From assembly GCA_946615875.1 (NCBI GenBank), contig CAMOIK010000046.1, forward strand, positions 1 through 12,871: 12,871 bases of DNA, written 5' to 3'. Position numbers and translations under genes: made by a program. Origin of the DNA: an uncultured Verrucomicrobiota bacterium (GTDB taxonomy: Bacteria; Verrucomicrobiota; Kiritimatiellia; RFP12; UBA1067). Within the stretch, counting starts at the first letter, position 1. Every line of letters starts with the position of its first letter. The notes below the pieces were generated by a model, which saw only the letters and a list, made by a program, of their open reading frames with translations, had not been told where the DNA came from and did no database searches. Below, one piece after another: positions 1-6,574 of the stretch.

Positions 1-115
1 TGTCGAGGACCGCGTCCTGACCCGGCTCGACCGAGAGCTTTTCAATCTCGATCTTCTCACCGACCTTGACAAGCACCTGCTTGCCGCCGGTTTCGAGTAC
101 TGCGTATGCTTCCAT
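1..115 (-). CDS. rplU: Ribosomal protein bL21, N-terminal part (cut by window edge)
   Basis: Partial gene: only the first 38 codons are inside the window. The protein begins MEAYAVLETGGKQVLVKVG, which matches the invariant start of bacterial L21 (YAV.ETGGKQ...V..G..I.VEKL). L21 is a structural protein of the 50S subunit that contacts 23S rRNA and is normally followed by rpmA (L27), which would lie beyond the left edge. The ATG at 115 is preceded by AAGG about 9 bases upstream, a reasonable Shine-Dalgarno sequence. It has its own promoter (183-196) and a hairpin leader (139-171), and is separated from the upstream ycjF by about 195 bases, so it is probably a separate transcription unit. Confidence 0.9.
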   Translation of the reverse strand, partial: MEAYAVLETGGKQVLVKVGEKIEIEKLSVEPGQDAVLD

Positions 116-138
116 TGCCGTTTACCTTGCTTTCTTTC

Positions 139-171
139 GCCTTCCATGTGGGAACCTTTCCCACGAAAGGC
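139..171 (-). promoter_or_regulatory. Hairpin in the rplU 5' leader (possible ribosomal-protein leader)
   Basis: A 7-bp perfect stem (GTGGGAA/TTCCCAC, 148-154 with 158-164, 3-base loop) sits on a 5-bp outer stem (GCCTT/AAGGC, 139-143 with 167-171) separated by a small asymmetric internal loop. It lies between the predicted transcription start (about 176) and the L21 start codon, ending about 23 bases before the ATG. Leaders of L21 genes are known autoregulatory sites in some phyla; whether this hairpin belongs to that class is inference. Confidence 0.5.
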
Positions 172-182
172 TGAAAGCACAT

Positions 183-196
183 ATGATACCATATTT
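183..196 (-). promoter_or_regulatory. Promoter of rplU (extended -10)
   Basis: On the minus strand this reads AAATATGGTATCAT: a TATCAT -10 hexamer (183-188) with the TGG extended -10 directly before it. A weak -35 (TTGCGC) lies 18 bases upstream. The transcript would start near 176 and carry a leader of about 60 bases that contains the hairpin at 139-171. The same 14-base element occurs at three other gene starts in the window. Confidence 0.65.
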
Positions 197-245
197 GTGC
201 CGTGCGGCGCAAGGGGGTATTTCGGCTTTTTTCGCTTATTGGAGA

Positions 246-278
246 CGCCTTTGTTCCGGGTATCCCGTGGCAAAGGCG
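246..278. other. Hairpin between ycjF and rplU, possible transcription end
   Basis: Two nested perfect stems: 8 bp (CGCCTTTG 246-253 with CAAAGGCG 271-278) enclosing 4 bp (CGGG 257-260 with CCCG 264-267, loop of 3). It lies about 33 bases past the ycjF stop codon. No U-rich tract follows in the minus direction, so it is not a textbook intrinsic terminator; it may protect the 3' end or assist termination. An alternative stem GGCGC (275-279) with GCGCC (290-294) would compete with it. Confidence 0.4.
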
Positions 279-310
279 CTCTTGAAGCGGGCGCCGGCAT
301 GGCAGATCAT

Positions 311-1426
311 CTACTTCGCCGTTTCCTCGACGCGAGGCTTGAAGCTTGACTTGATGCGTTGCCCAAGCTTGTAAACGAGGACGCCGTTCAGACCTCCTTC
401 CGCCGCCTTGGCCGAGAACTTGCCCAGCAACCCTTTGCCCATGGACGACAGCAACTTGTCGGCGATCTCCTCGGATGCAGTTTGCGCGCCATAAGCGACG
501 CCGACGGCGACTAGTCCGCGCAAGCCAAGTCTTATCGCCTGGAACCGTGTTATGCGGCGCCTGTAGATACTGGCCAATTCCGTTACCATGCTGACGGAAT
601 GGTACAATACCGCCATCATGTCAAATAGCTTCCACGGGCTTGCGCTTGTCGTCACCCATGCAAATCCAGCGCGTTTGCGGATGCATACTGATGCAACATT
701 GTCTTGAATTGCCTCAAGCGAACGGAATTTCTCCATCCAATCGCCGTAGTCGTCTGGATCTTGGCTCAACGACCGCAACGTTCTGGCGCACTCTTCTTTA
801 TGCAGAATCCGTTTGGCATACTCTTCGTAGCTCATGCCGTCCGGGAATGCATCCCCGCTCTTTTTGTTTCGCAGGTATCGATGAAGCAGTTTCGCCTGGG
901 CGGCCGTCGTATCGGCCGTTGACGCCTGCTCTATGCGGGGAAGCTTCCGGAAAATCCTCGCGAGCGCATAAAGGGCATGGAGAATCGCCGCAATGCAGAC
1001 GAGAATGCCTGCACAAGCAAGTTCGCGCAGCACTATCGGCAACGCCAAGGCATCGCGCAGCACGAAGGCGCTTTTCACAAACAGCGCCGAAAGGAGCGCG
1101 ATCGCTATTGCAACCGGCACCGCCAAGAACCAAGTGCCGCGTTTTGCGTCTTTCCCGTCCACGCCATTGTCTTCCGGCGAATCGCATTCTGCATCGGCCG
1201 GGCCTTTGTTGACAGCCTGCTTTTCCGCCTCTTCGCTTATATGGTCGGCAGGGTGAAAAGTCTTGTCGCCTTCGCGTCGGCTCCCGGCAGGGGTTTCCGC
1301 GACAAGCATTGGCTCTTGTTCTGGCGCGGCGGGGGCTGACATGGGGGCTTTTTCGACAGGCAAAGGCTGCTGCGCGGCCTTGCCTGCATGGTCGCCTGGA
1401 CGATATGTATTGTCGCCTTCTCGCAT
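311..1426 (-). CDS. ycjF: YcjF-like DUF697 inner-membrane protein
   Basis: 371 aa. Residues 1-96 are a hydrophilic, Pro/Ala/Glu-rich, probably disordered tail; two membrane segments follow at about 99-122 and 134-157; the rest is soluble. The C-terminal ~110 residues match the DUF697 pattern of YcjF (COG3768), ending in the hallmark block FSAKAAEGGLNGVLVYKLGQ. The start is fixed by AGGAGG 8 bases before the ATG, overlapping the ycjX stop codon region; the gap to ycjX is 15 bases, so the two are co-transcribed as in proteobacteria. The molecular role of YcjF is unknown; the partner is a P-loop NTPase, suggesting a membrane anchor or effector for it. Odd: the tail carries the same 12-residue motif twice (residues 2-13 and 51-62, REGD.T..P.DH). 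GC is lower than in the right part of the window. Confidence 0.75.
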   Translation of the reverse strand: MREGDNTYRPGDHAGKAAQQPLPVEKAPMSAPAAPEQEPMLVAETPAGSRREGDKTFHPADHISEEAEKQAVNKGPADAECDSPEDNGVDGKDAKRGTWFLAVPVAIAIALLSALFVKSAFVLRDALALPIVLRELACAGILVCIAAILHALYALARIFRKLPRIEQASTADTTAAQAKLLHRYLRNKKSGDAFPDGMSYEEYAKRILHKEECARTLRSLSQDPDDYGDWMEKFRSLEAIQDNVASVCIRKRAGFAWVTTSASPWKLFDMMAVLYHSVSMVTELASIYRRRITRFQAIRLGLRGLVAVGVAYGAQTASEEIADKLLSSMGKGLLGKFSAKAAEGGLNGVLVYKLGQRIKSSFKPRVEETAK

Positions 1427-1441
1427 GGCACAATCCTCCTG

Positions 1442-2770
1442 TCAGTCTATTTGGAGCATCATCCGCGCAATGCGGCCCAAGTGGATGTTTTTCGGGGGAA
1501 TGTCTTTGCGTCCCATCTTCAAAGGCGCTTTCGCACGCGCGAAGACATATTTGCCCGCGTCCCAATCCTCATCCCATTTGGCTGGGGCCTTCGCGGCGTC
1601 CGTCGCCTCCAAATCCGCGCACACGGCGGCGCAATAAGTGTATTCTATCTTGTCGAAGCCGCAGTTCCTGGCATTGCTTTGCAGAAGTTCCTTGGCCAGG
1701 CCCGCGATGTTGCCGCGATAGTCCTTGTGGACCAAATCCGCTTTTGTGGCGACGGCTATCAGGCGCGAGAAATGGCAGCCCTCGATAACGGCCTTCAGCC
1801 ACTCTTTGCCCTTCGTCATGATCGCTTCTTCCTGCCGCCATGTATTGACTATGGCATTGAAACATCCCTTCGAAAGGTCGTGTTCGGCGTTGTAGGCAGC
1901 CATCCCGTTCGCCAAGACGCCGGTGACATCCACAAGATATACGATGTCGTCCGCCCTCTTGAGCCATTCCCATATAGGTTCGACGATCGCGCGTTTGTAT
2001 TCATCGTATGCCGCCCCAAACTCCTTTGCGAGGCGTTCAAAATCGCCATTTTCAAAAGCAGACTCCGGCAGAGGCGCGAACTCTTTGCCCTTGAGCCCGA
2101 TTGGATACTTTTGCAATTCTGCCCTGTATTCTTCCGGACTGCCGTCTATGGTCTTCCCTTCGGCAGATATTCTGGCTGTCGAAGGCGTTATTGACGCATT
2201 CGCCCCCTTGGCATACAACTCTTTCAACACATCGCGATACCCGTCAAGCAAGGCGTTCTTGCTCTCGCCGTTCGCAGAGGCCAGTTCCCTGAAGATGGTC
2301 TCCCAGTCCATCCCCGATTCGGATAGCTGGTTGGTTGTCGCCATCGACCATTCGCGGAATGTGCGCTTCAACATCCCGAAGTCGGCCGTGCGCTCGCCTG
2401 CTATGTCAAAAATCTCCAGCTTGCGCGCCACCACGTCTCTTCTGTACCACTTGGGCTCGCGCCGTTTCAGCCTTACGTCAAGGCAGGCGACGGATGCGGA
2501 ATATGTTTTCTCGGGCCACTCGGGCGATTCAAAGAAAAGTTTCCGCCTGTACTTCTCCTGCGGGAAGCGATCGAACCCTGCCACCTTCCCTTCATTGGTC
2601 ATCCGCGCGCCAGATACATCCCATTCGCCCCCCAGATTGAGTCTTTCGGGATCGTAATGCTCAAGGTTGTCCAGCAGCGACGTGATAAATACCGTCTTGC
2701 CGGCGTTGTTGCCGCCAAGAACCGCAATTCTGCGAGTGTTCATTTTCTTCCCTCCGACAAATTTCTTCAT
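1442..2770 (-). CDS. ycjX: YcjX-like (DUF463) P-loop NTPase
   Basis: 442 aa, close to the ~465 aa of E. coli YcjX. Visible GTPase-like motifs: Walker A GGNNAGKT (residues 19-26), a Walker B/G3-like DIAGE (122-126) followed by a conserved MLKRTFREWS block, YLVDVTG, and a G4-like TKAD (342-345) in ATKADLVHKDY, all in the order of the YcjX/DUF463 family. E. coli ycjX is a heat-shock (sigma-32) gene and binds nucleotides; its cellular task is not established. The start at 2770 has AAGGAG 9 bases upstream; a second ATG at 2743 (MNTRRIAVLGG) also has a good GGAGG, giving 433 aa. It is the first gene of ycjX-ycjF and is divergent from the araC-type gene across the palindromic promoter region. A longer reading frame from 2932 is rejected because it would start upstream of the promoter. 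Confidence 0.75.
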   Translation of the reverse strand: MKKFVGGKKMNTRRIAVLGGNNAGKTVFITSLLDNLEHYDPERLNLGGEWDVSGARMTNEGKVAGFDRFPQEKYRRKLFFESPEWPEKTYSASVACLDVRLKRREPKWYRRDVVARKLEIFDIAGERTADFGMLKRTFREWSMATTNQLSESGMDWETIFRELASANGESKNALLDGYRDVLKELYAKGANASITPSTARISAEGKTIDGSPEEYRAELQKYPIGLKGKEFAPLPESAFENGDFERLAKEFGAAYDEYKRAIVEPIWEWLKRADDIVYLVDVTGVLANGMAAYNAEHDLSKGCFNAIVNTWRQEEAIMTKGKEWLKAVIEGCHFSRLIAVATKADLVHKDYRGNIAGLAKELLQSNARNCGFDKIEYTYCAAVCADLEATDAAKAPAKWDEDWDAGKYVFARAKAPLKMGRKDIPPKNIHLGRIARMMLQID

Positions 2771-2843
2771 GTCGTCGTTCTCCTTCTCCCTCTGCGCTTC
2801 AACAACCGTCTCCCTTCCTCGGATTTGCGCCTTGCCAGACGAT

Positions 2844-2857
2844 ATTATACCAAATTT
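2844..2857 (-). promoter_or_regulatory. Promoter of ycjX-ycjF (extended -10)
   Basis: The minus strand reads AAATTTGGTATAAT, with the -10 TATAAT at 2844-2849 and TGG before it. Transcription would start near 2837, giving a leader of about 67 bases before the ATG at 2770. No convincing -35 is seen at the usual distance, as expected for an extended -10 promoter. Confidence 0.7.
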
Positions 2858-2909
2858 GCCGCGAACCGTGCCGCCGTCTCTTCGCGCAGGCGGCGGCATG
2901 GTTCGCCGC

Positions 2910-2923
2910 AAATTTGGTATAAT
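2910..2923 (+). promoter_or_regulatory. Promoter of the XylR-type regulator (extended -10)
   Basis: AAATTTGGTATAAT with the -10 TATAAT at 2918-2923. Only 7 bases separate it from the ATG at 2931, so the transcript would begin at or within a base of the start codon and be leaderless. It mirrors the ycjX promoter in the other arm of the inverted repeat. Confidence 0.7.
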
Positions 2924-2930
2924 ACGCGCC

Positions 2931-4100
2931 ATGCACGGGTTATCCGAGAAGATGCCGCACGTGGCGATCCTGCTGGACGGCTCCTACGCGACGCATTCGC
3001 AGATTCTCCGGGGAGTGCTGCGATTCACGCAGCTGCACTCGTCCTGGACCCTCGACGTGCGCTTCGGACGGCGCGGCGAGCCGACGAGATTCGACGCGGC
3101 GAACTGGAACGCGACCGGCGTGATTGCGAGCCGGATGCCGCCGGACCTCGCCGACCAGATACGCCGCCACCGCACGCCGTTCGTGGCTATCAACGACATC
3201 GCGGCGGAGCTTTCTCCGGTCGCCAGGATATCCTGCGACAACGGTACCATCGCCCGCCTCGCCGCGGACGCGCTGGCCGGCGCGGGCTTCACCAGTTTCG
3301 CCTTCTTCGGCGAGCGCAGCGGCGTATCGTGGTCGGCGGAGCGCGAGCGCGTCTTCCTCGAAGAGATCGCCAGGCGCGGCTTCGAATGCCGCACATACCG
3401 CCACGACGCCGCGAACGCCGCCGCCGACGTCCGCCGCCTGCTCGATTGGCTCGTCGCGCTGCCGCGCCCCACAGCGCTTTTCGCCGCCTACGACATCGGT
3501 GCGAGGCAGGTGCTGGACGCCTGTCTCGCGGCCGGACTGGCCGTGCCGGGCGATATCGCCATTCTCGGCGTAGATAACGACGAAATCCTCTGCGAGACGG
3601 CGATGCCGACGCTTTCCAGCATCCCGCTTTCCGCCGAGGACGCCGGTTTCCGCGCCGCGGAGCTGCTGGACGCCGCCATGGCCGCCGGCCGCGCCTCCTC
3701 CTCCGCGCGTGCGGAGGACGTCTTCTACACCGGCACGGGGGTGGTCATGCGGCGTTCTACCGAGCACGACACGGCGGGCGACGCGCTGGTGCGCCGCTGC
3801 CGCGCGCTGATCGATGCGAACATCGGGCGGCCTTTCAACGTCTATGACCTCGTCTCCAGCCTCGACGTCTCGCGCCGCACGCTGGAGATGCGTTTCCGCG
3901 CCGCGACAGGACGCTCGCTCAACGACGAAATCACCGATCTGCGCATCCGCCGCGCGCAGCGGCTGCTTGCGAAGACGTCGCTCACGCAGGCGAAGATCGC
4001 CGTGATGTGCGGTTTCTGCGGCGCGAGCCACATGAGCGCCGTGTTCCGCCGGCGCCTGGGGGCCAAGCCCTCCTCGTTCAGGGGCGAATCCGCCCGCTGA
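2931..4100 (+). CDS. XylR-type transcriptional regulator (LacI-like sensor + AraC HTH)
   Basis: 389 aa, almost the length of E. coli XylR (392 aa). Residues ~8-290 form a LacI/periplasmic-binding-protein-like sensor: HVAILLDGSYATHSQILRG at the start, later a VARISCDNG strand, then PGDIAILGVDNDEI and the typical TLSSIPLSAEDAGFRAAELL. Residues ~300-384 are an AraC double helix-turn-helix with the signature IAVMCGF..ASHMSAVFRR.LGA.PSSFR. It should bind a sugar or related small ligand and control transcription; the ligand cannot be read from the sequence. The start at 2931 fits the promoter but leaves no leader; ATG 2952 (MPHVAILL) is the alternative, with only a weak GAGAAG before it. The 3' end overlaps the convergent HAD gene by 23 bp. 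Likely targets are itself and the divergent ycjX-ycjF (inference from the shared palindrome). Confidence 0.85.
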   Translation: MHGLSEKMPHVAILLDGSYATHSQILRGVLRFTQLHSSWTLDVRFGRRGEPTRFDAANWNATGVIASRMPPDLADQIRRHRTPFVAINDIAAELSPVARISCDNGTIARLAADALAGAGFTSFAFFGERSGVSWSAERERVFLEEIARRGFECRTYRHDAANAAADVRRLLDWLVALPRPTALFAAYDIGARQVLDACLAAGLAVPGDIAILGVDNDEILCETAMPTLSSIPLSAEDAGFRAAELLDAAMAAGRASSSARAEDVFYTGTGVVMRRSTEHDTAGDALVRRCRALIDANIGRPFNVYDLVSSLDVSRRTLEMRFRAATGRSLNDEITDLRIRRAQRLLAKTSLTQAKIAVMCGFCGASHMSAVFRRRLGAKPSSFRGESAR

Positions 4101-4812
4101 GCGCGAAGTCGATGATGTCCGCCGGCGAACGGGCGATGCGCGTGGCGTGCGCCAGTTCGTCCGGCCTGCCGTAGCCCCACGCCACCCCTATGGAGTCGAT
4201 GCCGTTTGCCTCCGCCGCCGTGAAGTCGCCCAGCGTGTCGCCCACCATTGCGCAGTCGGCGGCGGCGGCGCCCGTCTCGCGCATGGCGAGCGCGAGGAGG
4301 CGGTCCTTGGAAAGCTTGCCTATCGGGTCGTCCTTGTGCATGTCGCCGGTGTAGAGACCGTCGAAGACGTCGAACCATCCGAAGCGCACGGCCATCGCCC
4401 TGGCGCCGAGGAACCGCTTGTTGGTGGCTATGTATGCGCGTGCGCCGCGCGCCTTGAGTTCGCGCACGGCGTCCAGGACGCCCGGGTATTCGGCGGTGGC
4501 GGGGAAGCCGTCGCCGTCGTAGTGCCTGCCGAATCCCTCGCGTATGGACTGCGCCATGGCGTCGGTGCAGCCCGGGATCAGCTTGAAGGCCATCTCCTCC
4601 AGCGTGGGGCCGGCCACGAAGTCGCGGTCGAAGTTCGGGCAGACGATGCCGAGGTCGGCGAGCGCGGCTTTCCAGGCGCCGCGTATGTCGGCGTCGGTGT
4701 CGGCCAGCGTGCCGTCGAGATCGAAGAAGATGGTCGTTTTCATTGCGTCGTTCGTGCGTTGCGTGGCGGACTGCCGGCGCGCGGCGTTCCGCGCCCGGCT
4801 GGCGGTGTTCAT
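4078..4812 (-). CDS. HAD-superfamily phosphatase, phosphoglycolate-phosphatase-like
   Basis: 244 aa from ATG 4812. HAD motifs in order: motif I DLDGT (nucleophile Asp31, acid Asp33), an alpha-helical cap, motif II IATNK, a motif III lysine in the GKLSKDRL region, and motif IV MVGDTLGD (Asp192). This is the Gph/PGMB-like type, acting on small phosphate monoesters in the cytoplasm; the substrate is unknown. It is the last gene of the protease-holA-EIIA-HAD operon. The start at 4812 overlaps the upstream stop as ATGA, like the other two junctions, which supports it; the 23 extra residues are Arg/Ala-rich and have no homology role I can see, and ATG 4743 (MKTTIFFDLDGTL, 221 aa) is the family-typical start but lacks a Shine-Dalgarno. 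The 3' end overlaps the convergent XylR-type gene. Confidence 0.85.
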   Translation of the reverse strand: MNTASRARNAARRQSATQRTNDAMKTTIFFDLDGTLADTDADIRGAWKAALADLGIVCPNFDRDFVAGPTLEEMAFKLIPGCTDAMAQSIREGFGRHYDGDGFPATAEYPGVLDAVRELKARGARAYIATNKRFLGARAMAVRFGWFDVFDGLYTGDMHKDDPIGKLSKDRLLALAMRETGAAAADCAMVGDTLGDFTAAEANGIDSIGVAWGYGRPDELAHATRIARSPADIIDFALSGRIRP

Positions 4813-5519
4813 GCGATTTCGTCTTCGCAGGCGGCGATGGCGGCCAATGCCTCCTCCGGCGTCTGCGCCAGTTCAAGTCGCTCTATGAGGTCGGTGCCGT
4901 GCGCGATCACGGCGAGGCGGGCGAGTATGCGCAGGTGCTGTTCGTGGTCGGTGGAGCACACGAGGAAGAAGTGGCGCGTCCCCTCGCCGTCTGGCGCTCC
5001 GAAGAACACCGGGCGGCGAGTGCGGCCGTATGCGACGAAGGTGTCCTCGAAGAAGTATGGGTCGTGGTATTTGGGGTGGAGGAACGCCGCGCCGTGGCCT
5101 ATGGCGGTCGATGCGGCGTCTTCGCGCTCTACCAGCGCTCGGTAGAACCCTTCCTCGTCATAGACCAGCCCGGAGGCGATGGCGAGGTCGGCCATGTCGC
5201 GTATCGCGCCGCCGCGCGTCTTCGCGTGGACGTCCATGTCGATGGAGTCGAGGCGGAAGAGCGGCGCCGCGCGCCAAGCGCCGCGCGACGAGCCCGGCAG
5301 GTCGCGGACGAAAGCGTCGTGGAGGGCGCCTAGTTCTCGCCCGTCCGCCGCGAGGAGGTTGCGCTGCGCCCACTCGTCGAGATCGCGGTGGTCGAACCAC
5401 CAGTCGCCGCCGTGCTGCGCGGCGGGGATCTCGCCGCGCTGCGCTACGTGCTTGAGTTCGTTCGCGTCCACCTTGACGTGCTCGGCGGCGGCGCGGAGGT
5501 TGAGGACTTCGCGGCTCAT
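4809..5519 (-). CDS. Helix-turn-helix / PTS EIIA (PtsN-type) fusion protein
   Basis: 236 aa. Residues ~5-56 look like an excisionase/MerR-type helix-turn-helix (NLRAAAEHVKVDANELKHVAQRGEIPA...WWFDHRDLDEWA). Residues ~85-236 match PTS EIIA type 2 (fructose/nitrogen type): IGHGAAFLHPK places the phosphorylatable His148 where families have GIAIPH, and FFLVCSTDHEQHLRILARLAVI matches the second conserved block. EIIA proteins accept phosphate from HPr; here the attached DNA-binding domain suggests a phosphorylation-controlled regulator rather than a sugar transporter part, because no membrane EIIB/EIIC gene is near. A similar HTH+EIIA arrangement is known in chlamydiae. The start at 5519 has a strong GGAGG and overlaps the holA stop by ATGA; the stop overlaps the HAD start the same way. 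DNA binding and phosphorylation are inferred. Confidence 0.8.
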   Translation of the reverse strand: MSREVLNLRAAAEHVKVDANELKHVAQRGEIPAAQHGGDWWFDHRDLDEWAQRNLLAADGRELGALHDAFVRDLPGSSRGAWRAAPLFRLDSIDMDVHAKTRGGAIRDMADLAIASGLVYDEEGFYRALVEREDAASTAIGHGAAFLHPKYHDPYFFEDTFVAYGRTRRPVFFGAPDGEGTRHFFLVCSTDHEQHLRILARLAVIAHGTDLIERLELAQTPEEALAAIAACEDEIA

Positions 5520-6574
5520 CTCGCCCCCCTCCCTCTCGCCGGACCCAAGGCCCGGACGAGTTCGACGGCCACCATGTCTTCGTCGCTCGCGCTCGTGGCG
5601 GACATGAGGCGTTCGCGCAGGGCGAGGAAGCGCATCCTGGCCGTGCGCAGTTCGTTCAGCGTCCAGAGGCGCAGCGACGCGGCCATTCTCCTGGCCGCCC
5701 AAGGCTTGAGGTCGCGCAAGGCGGCATCAAGGCGACCTGCCTCGGCGGCCGCCTTCAGCTCCACGAGCTGCCGGAACTGCTTCTCCGCCATGGCCGAGAC
5801 CATGATCGCGTAGCCGTTCTGTCCTTCGAGCCGCCTCGCCGCCTCTATCGCCTTGCGCGCGTCGCGTTCGCAGATGGCGTTCGTCACGTCCCACGGGTTC
5901 GTCTCGACGCCCGCGCCGGGCGAGGAGACGGCGGCGACGTCATCCGCCGAGACGGAGGTCGCGCCATCGCCCAGATAGGCTTTCATCTTGTCGAGTTCGC
6001 TGTATATGGAGCGCGTGTCCTGGCCGACCGTCTCCAGGAACCTCTCAAGCGCGTCCGGCGCGAAGGAGAGACCGAGTTCCGCCGCGCGTTCCGCGGCGCG
6101 CGCCGCCGCGTTGGCGCCCTGCTTGGCGGGGAACACGATCATTTCGCCGGCGGCGAGGGTCTTGGCGACGATGCTCGTCGGCAGCAGCGCCGGGCCGGAG
6201 ATTATGAACTTCTGGTTGTCCGGGAAATCGATGGCGGCAAGCTCCTTCGCGAGTTTCTCGAGCGCCTCCTTCACCGCCTGGGAAGGCGCGCGGCCCGCGC
6301 CTTTCTCCTTTTCTACGCCGCCGCCGTCGCTGGCGTGGCCGCCCGGCAGGAACTTGACGTTCTTCCACCACGTGACCTTGCGCGGCGCGAGGAAGGGCGG
6401 CGTCATGGCGCTTTCCCTGGCGGCGGATATGTCGCGCAGCTGCGTCTCCTCCACCACGGACGTGTTGGAGTCTATCGTTTCTAGTCCCGTGCCGTCGCCG
6501 ACGATCTTCTTCGCGGCTTCCGCCACGAGGAAATCGTCTGCGCCTATTATCGTGTAAAGTCCCGCCATGGTCAT
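5516..6574 (-). CDS. holA: DNA polymerase III subunit delta
   Basis: 352 aa, normal for the family (about 330-350). The start MTMAGLYTIIGADDFLVAEAAKKI matches the delta N-terminus (Y...G.D.FL..EA...I); the middle contains KVTWWKNVKFL, a domain II segment PDALERFLETVGQDTRSIYSELDKMKAYLG typical of delta (DxR.l..EL.KL..Y), and the C-terminal collar-type helices. Delta is part of the clamp loader and opens the beta sliding clamp. The start at 6574 has GAGG nearby and shares ATGA with the stop of the large protease gene; the stop shares ATGA with the HTH-EIIA start. MAGLY at 6568 is an alternative start. No promoter of its own is visible, so this core replication gene seems to depend on read-through from the protease gene. 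Confidence 0.9.
   Translation of the reverse strand: MTMAGLYTIIGADDFLVAEAAKKIVGDGTGLETIDSNTSVVEETQLRDISAARESAMTPPFLAPRKVTWWKNVKFLPGGHASDGGGVEKEKGAGRAPSQAVKEALEKLAKELAAIDFPDNQKFIISGPALLPTSIVAKTLAAGEMIVFPAKQGANAAARAAERAAELGLSFAPDALERFLETVGQDTRSIYSELDKMKAYLGDGATSVSADDVAAVSSPGAGVETNPWDVTNAICERDARKAIEAARRLEGQNGYAIMVSAMAEKQFRQLVELKAAAEAGRLDAALRDLKPWAARRMAASLRLWTLNELRTARMRFLALRERLMSATSASDEDMVAVELVRALGPARGRGAR

Larger units (their letters stand above)
2843..2924. repeat. 34-bp inverted repeat spanning the divergent promoter region
   Basis: Arms 2843-2876 and 2891-2924 are reverse complements at 32 of 34 positions, with a 14-base spacer (2877-2890). Each arm ends outward in TTTGGTATAATA, so each carries a complete extended -10 promoter, one for ycjX (minus) and one for the araC-type gene (plus). 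The symmetric core (GGCGGCATGGTTCGC and its mirror) would suit a dimeric DNA-binding protein, such as the adjacent XylR-type regulator; that binding is inference. Confidence 0.9.

Noticed and set aside
1442..2932. 496-aa start for the YcjX-like gene
   Set aside because: It would begin upstream of its own -10 promoter and translate the palindrome; ATG 2770 has a strong ribosome binding site.
2667..4100. 477-aa start for the XylR-type regulator
   Set aside because: The extra N-terminus is antisense to ycjX and precedes the promoter; family length fits the start at 2931.
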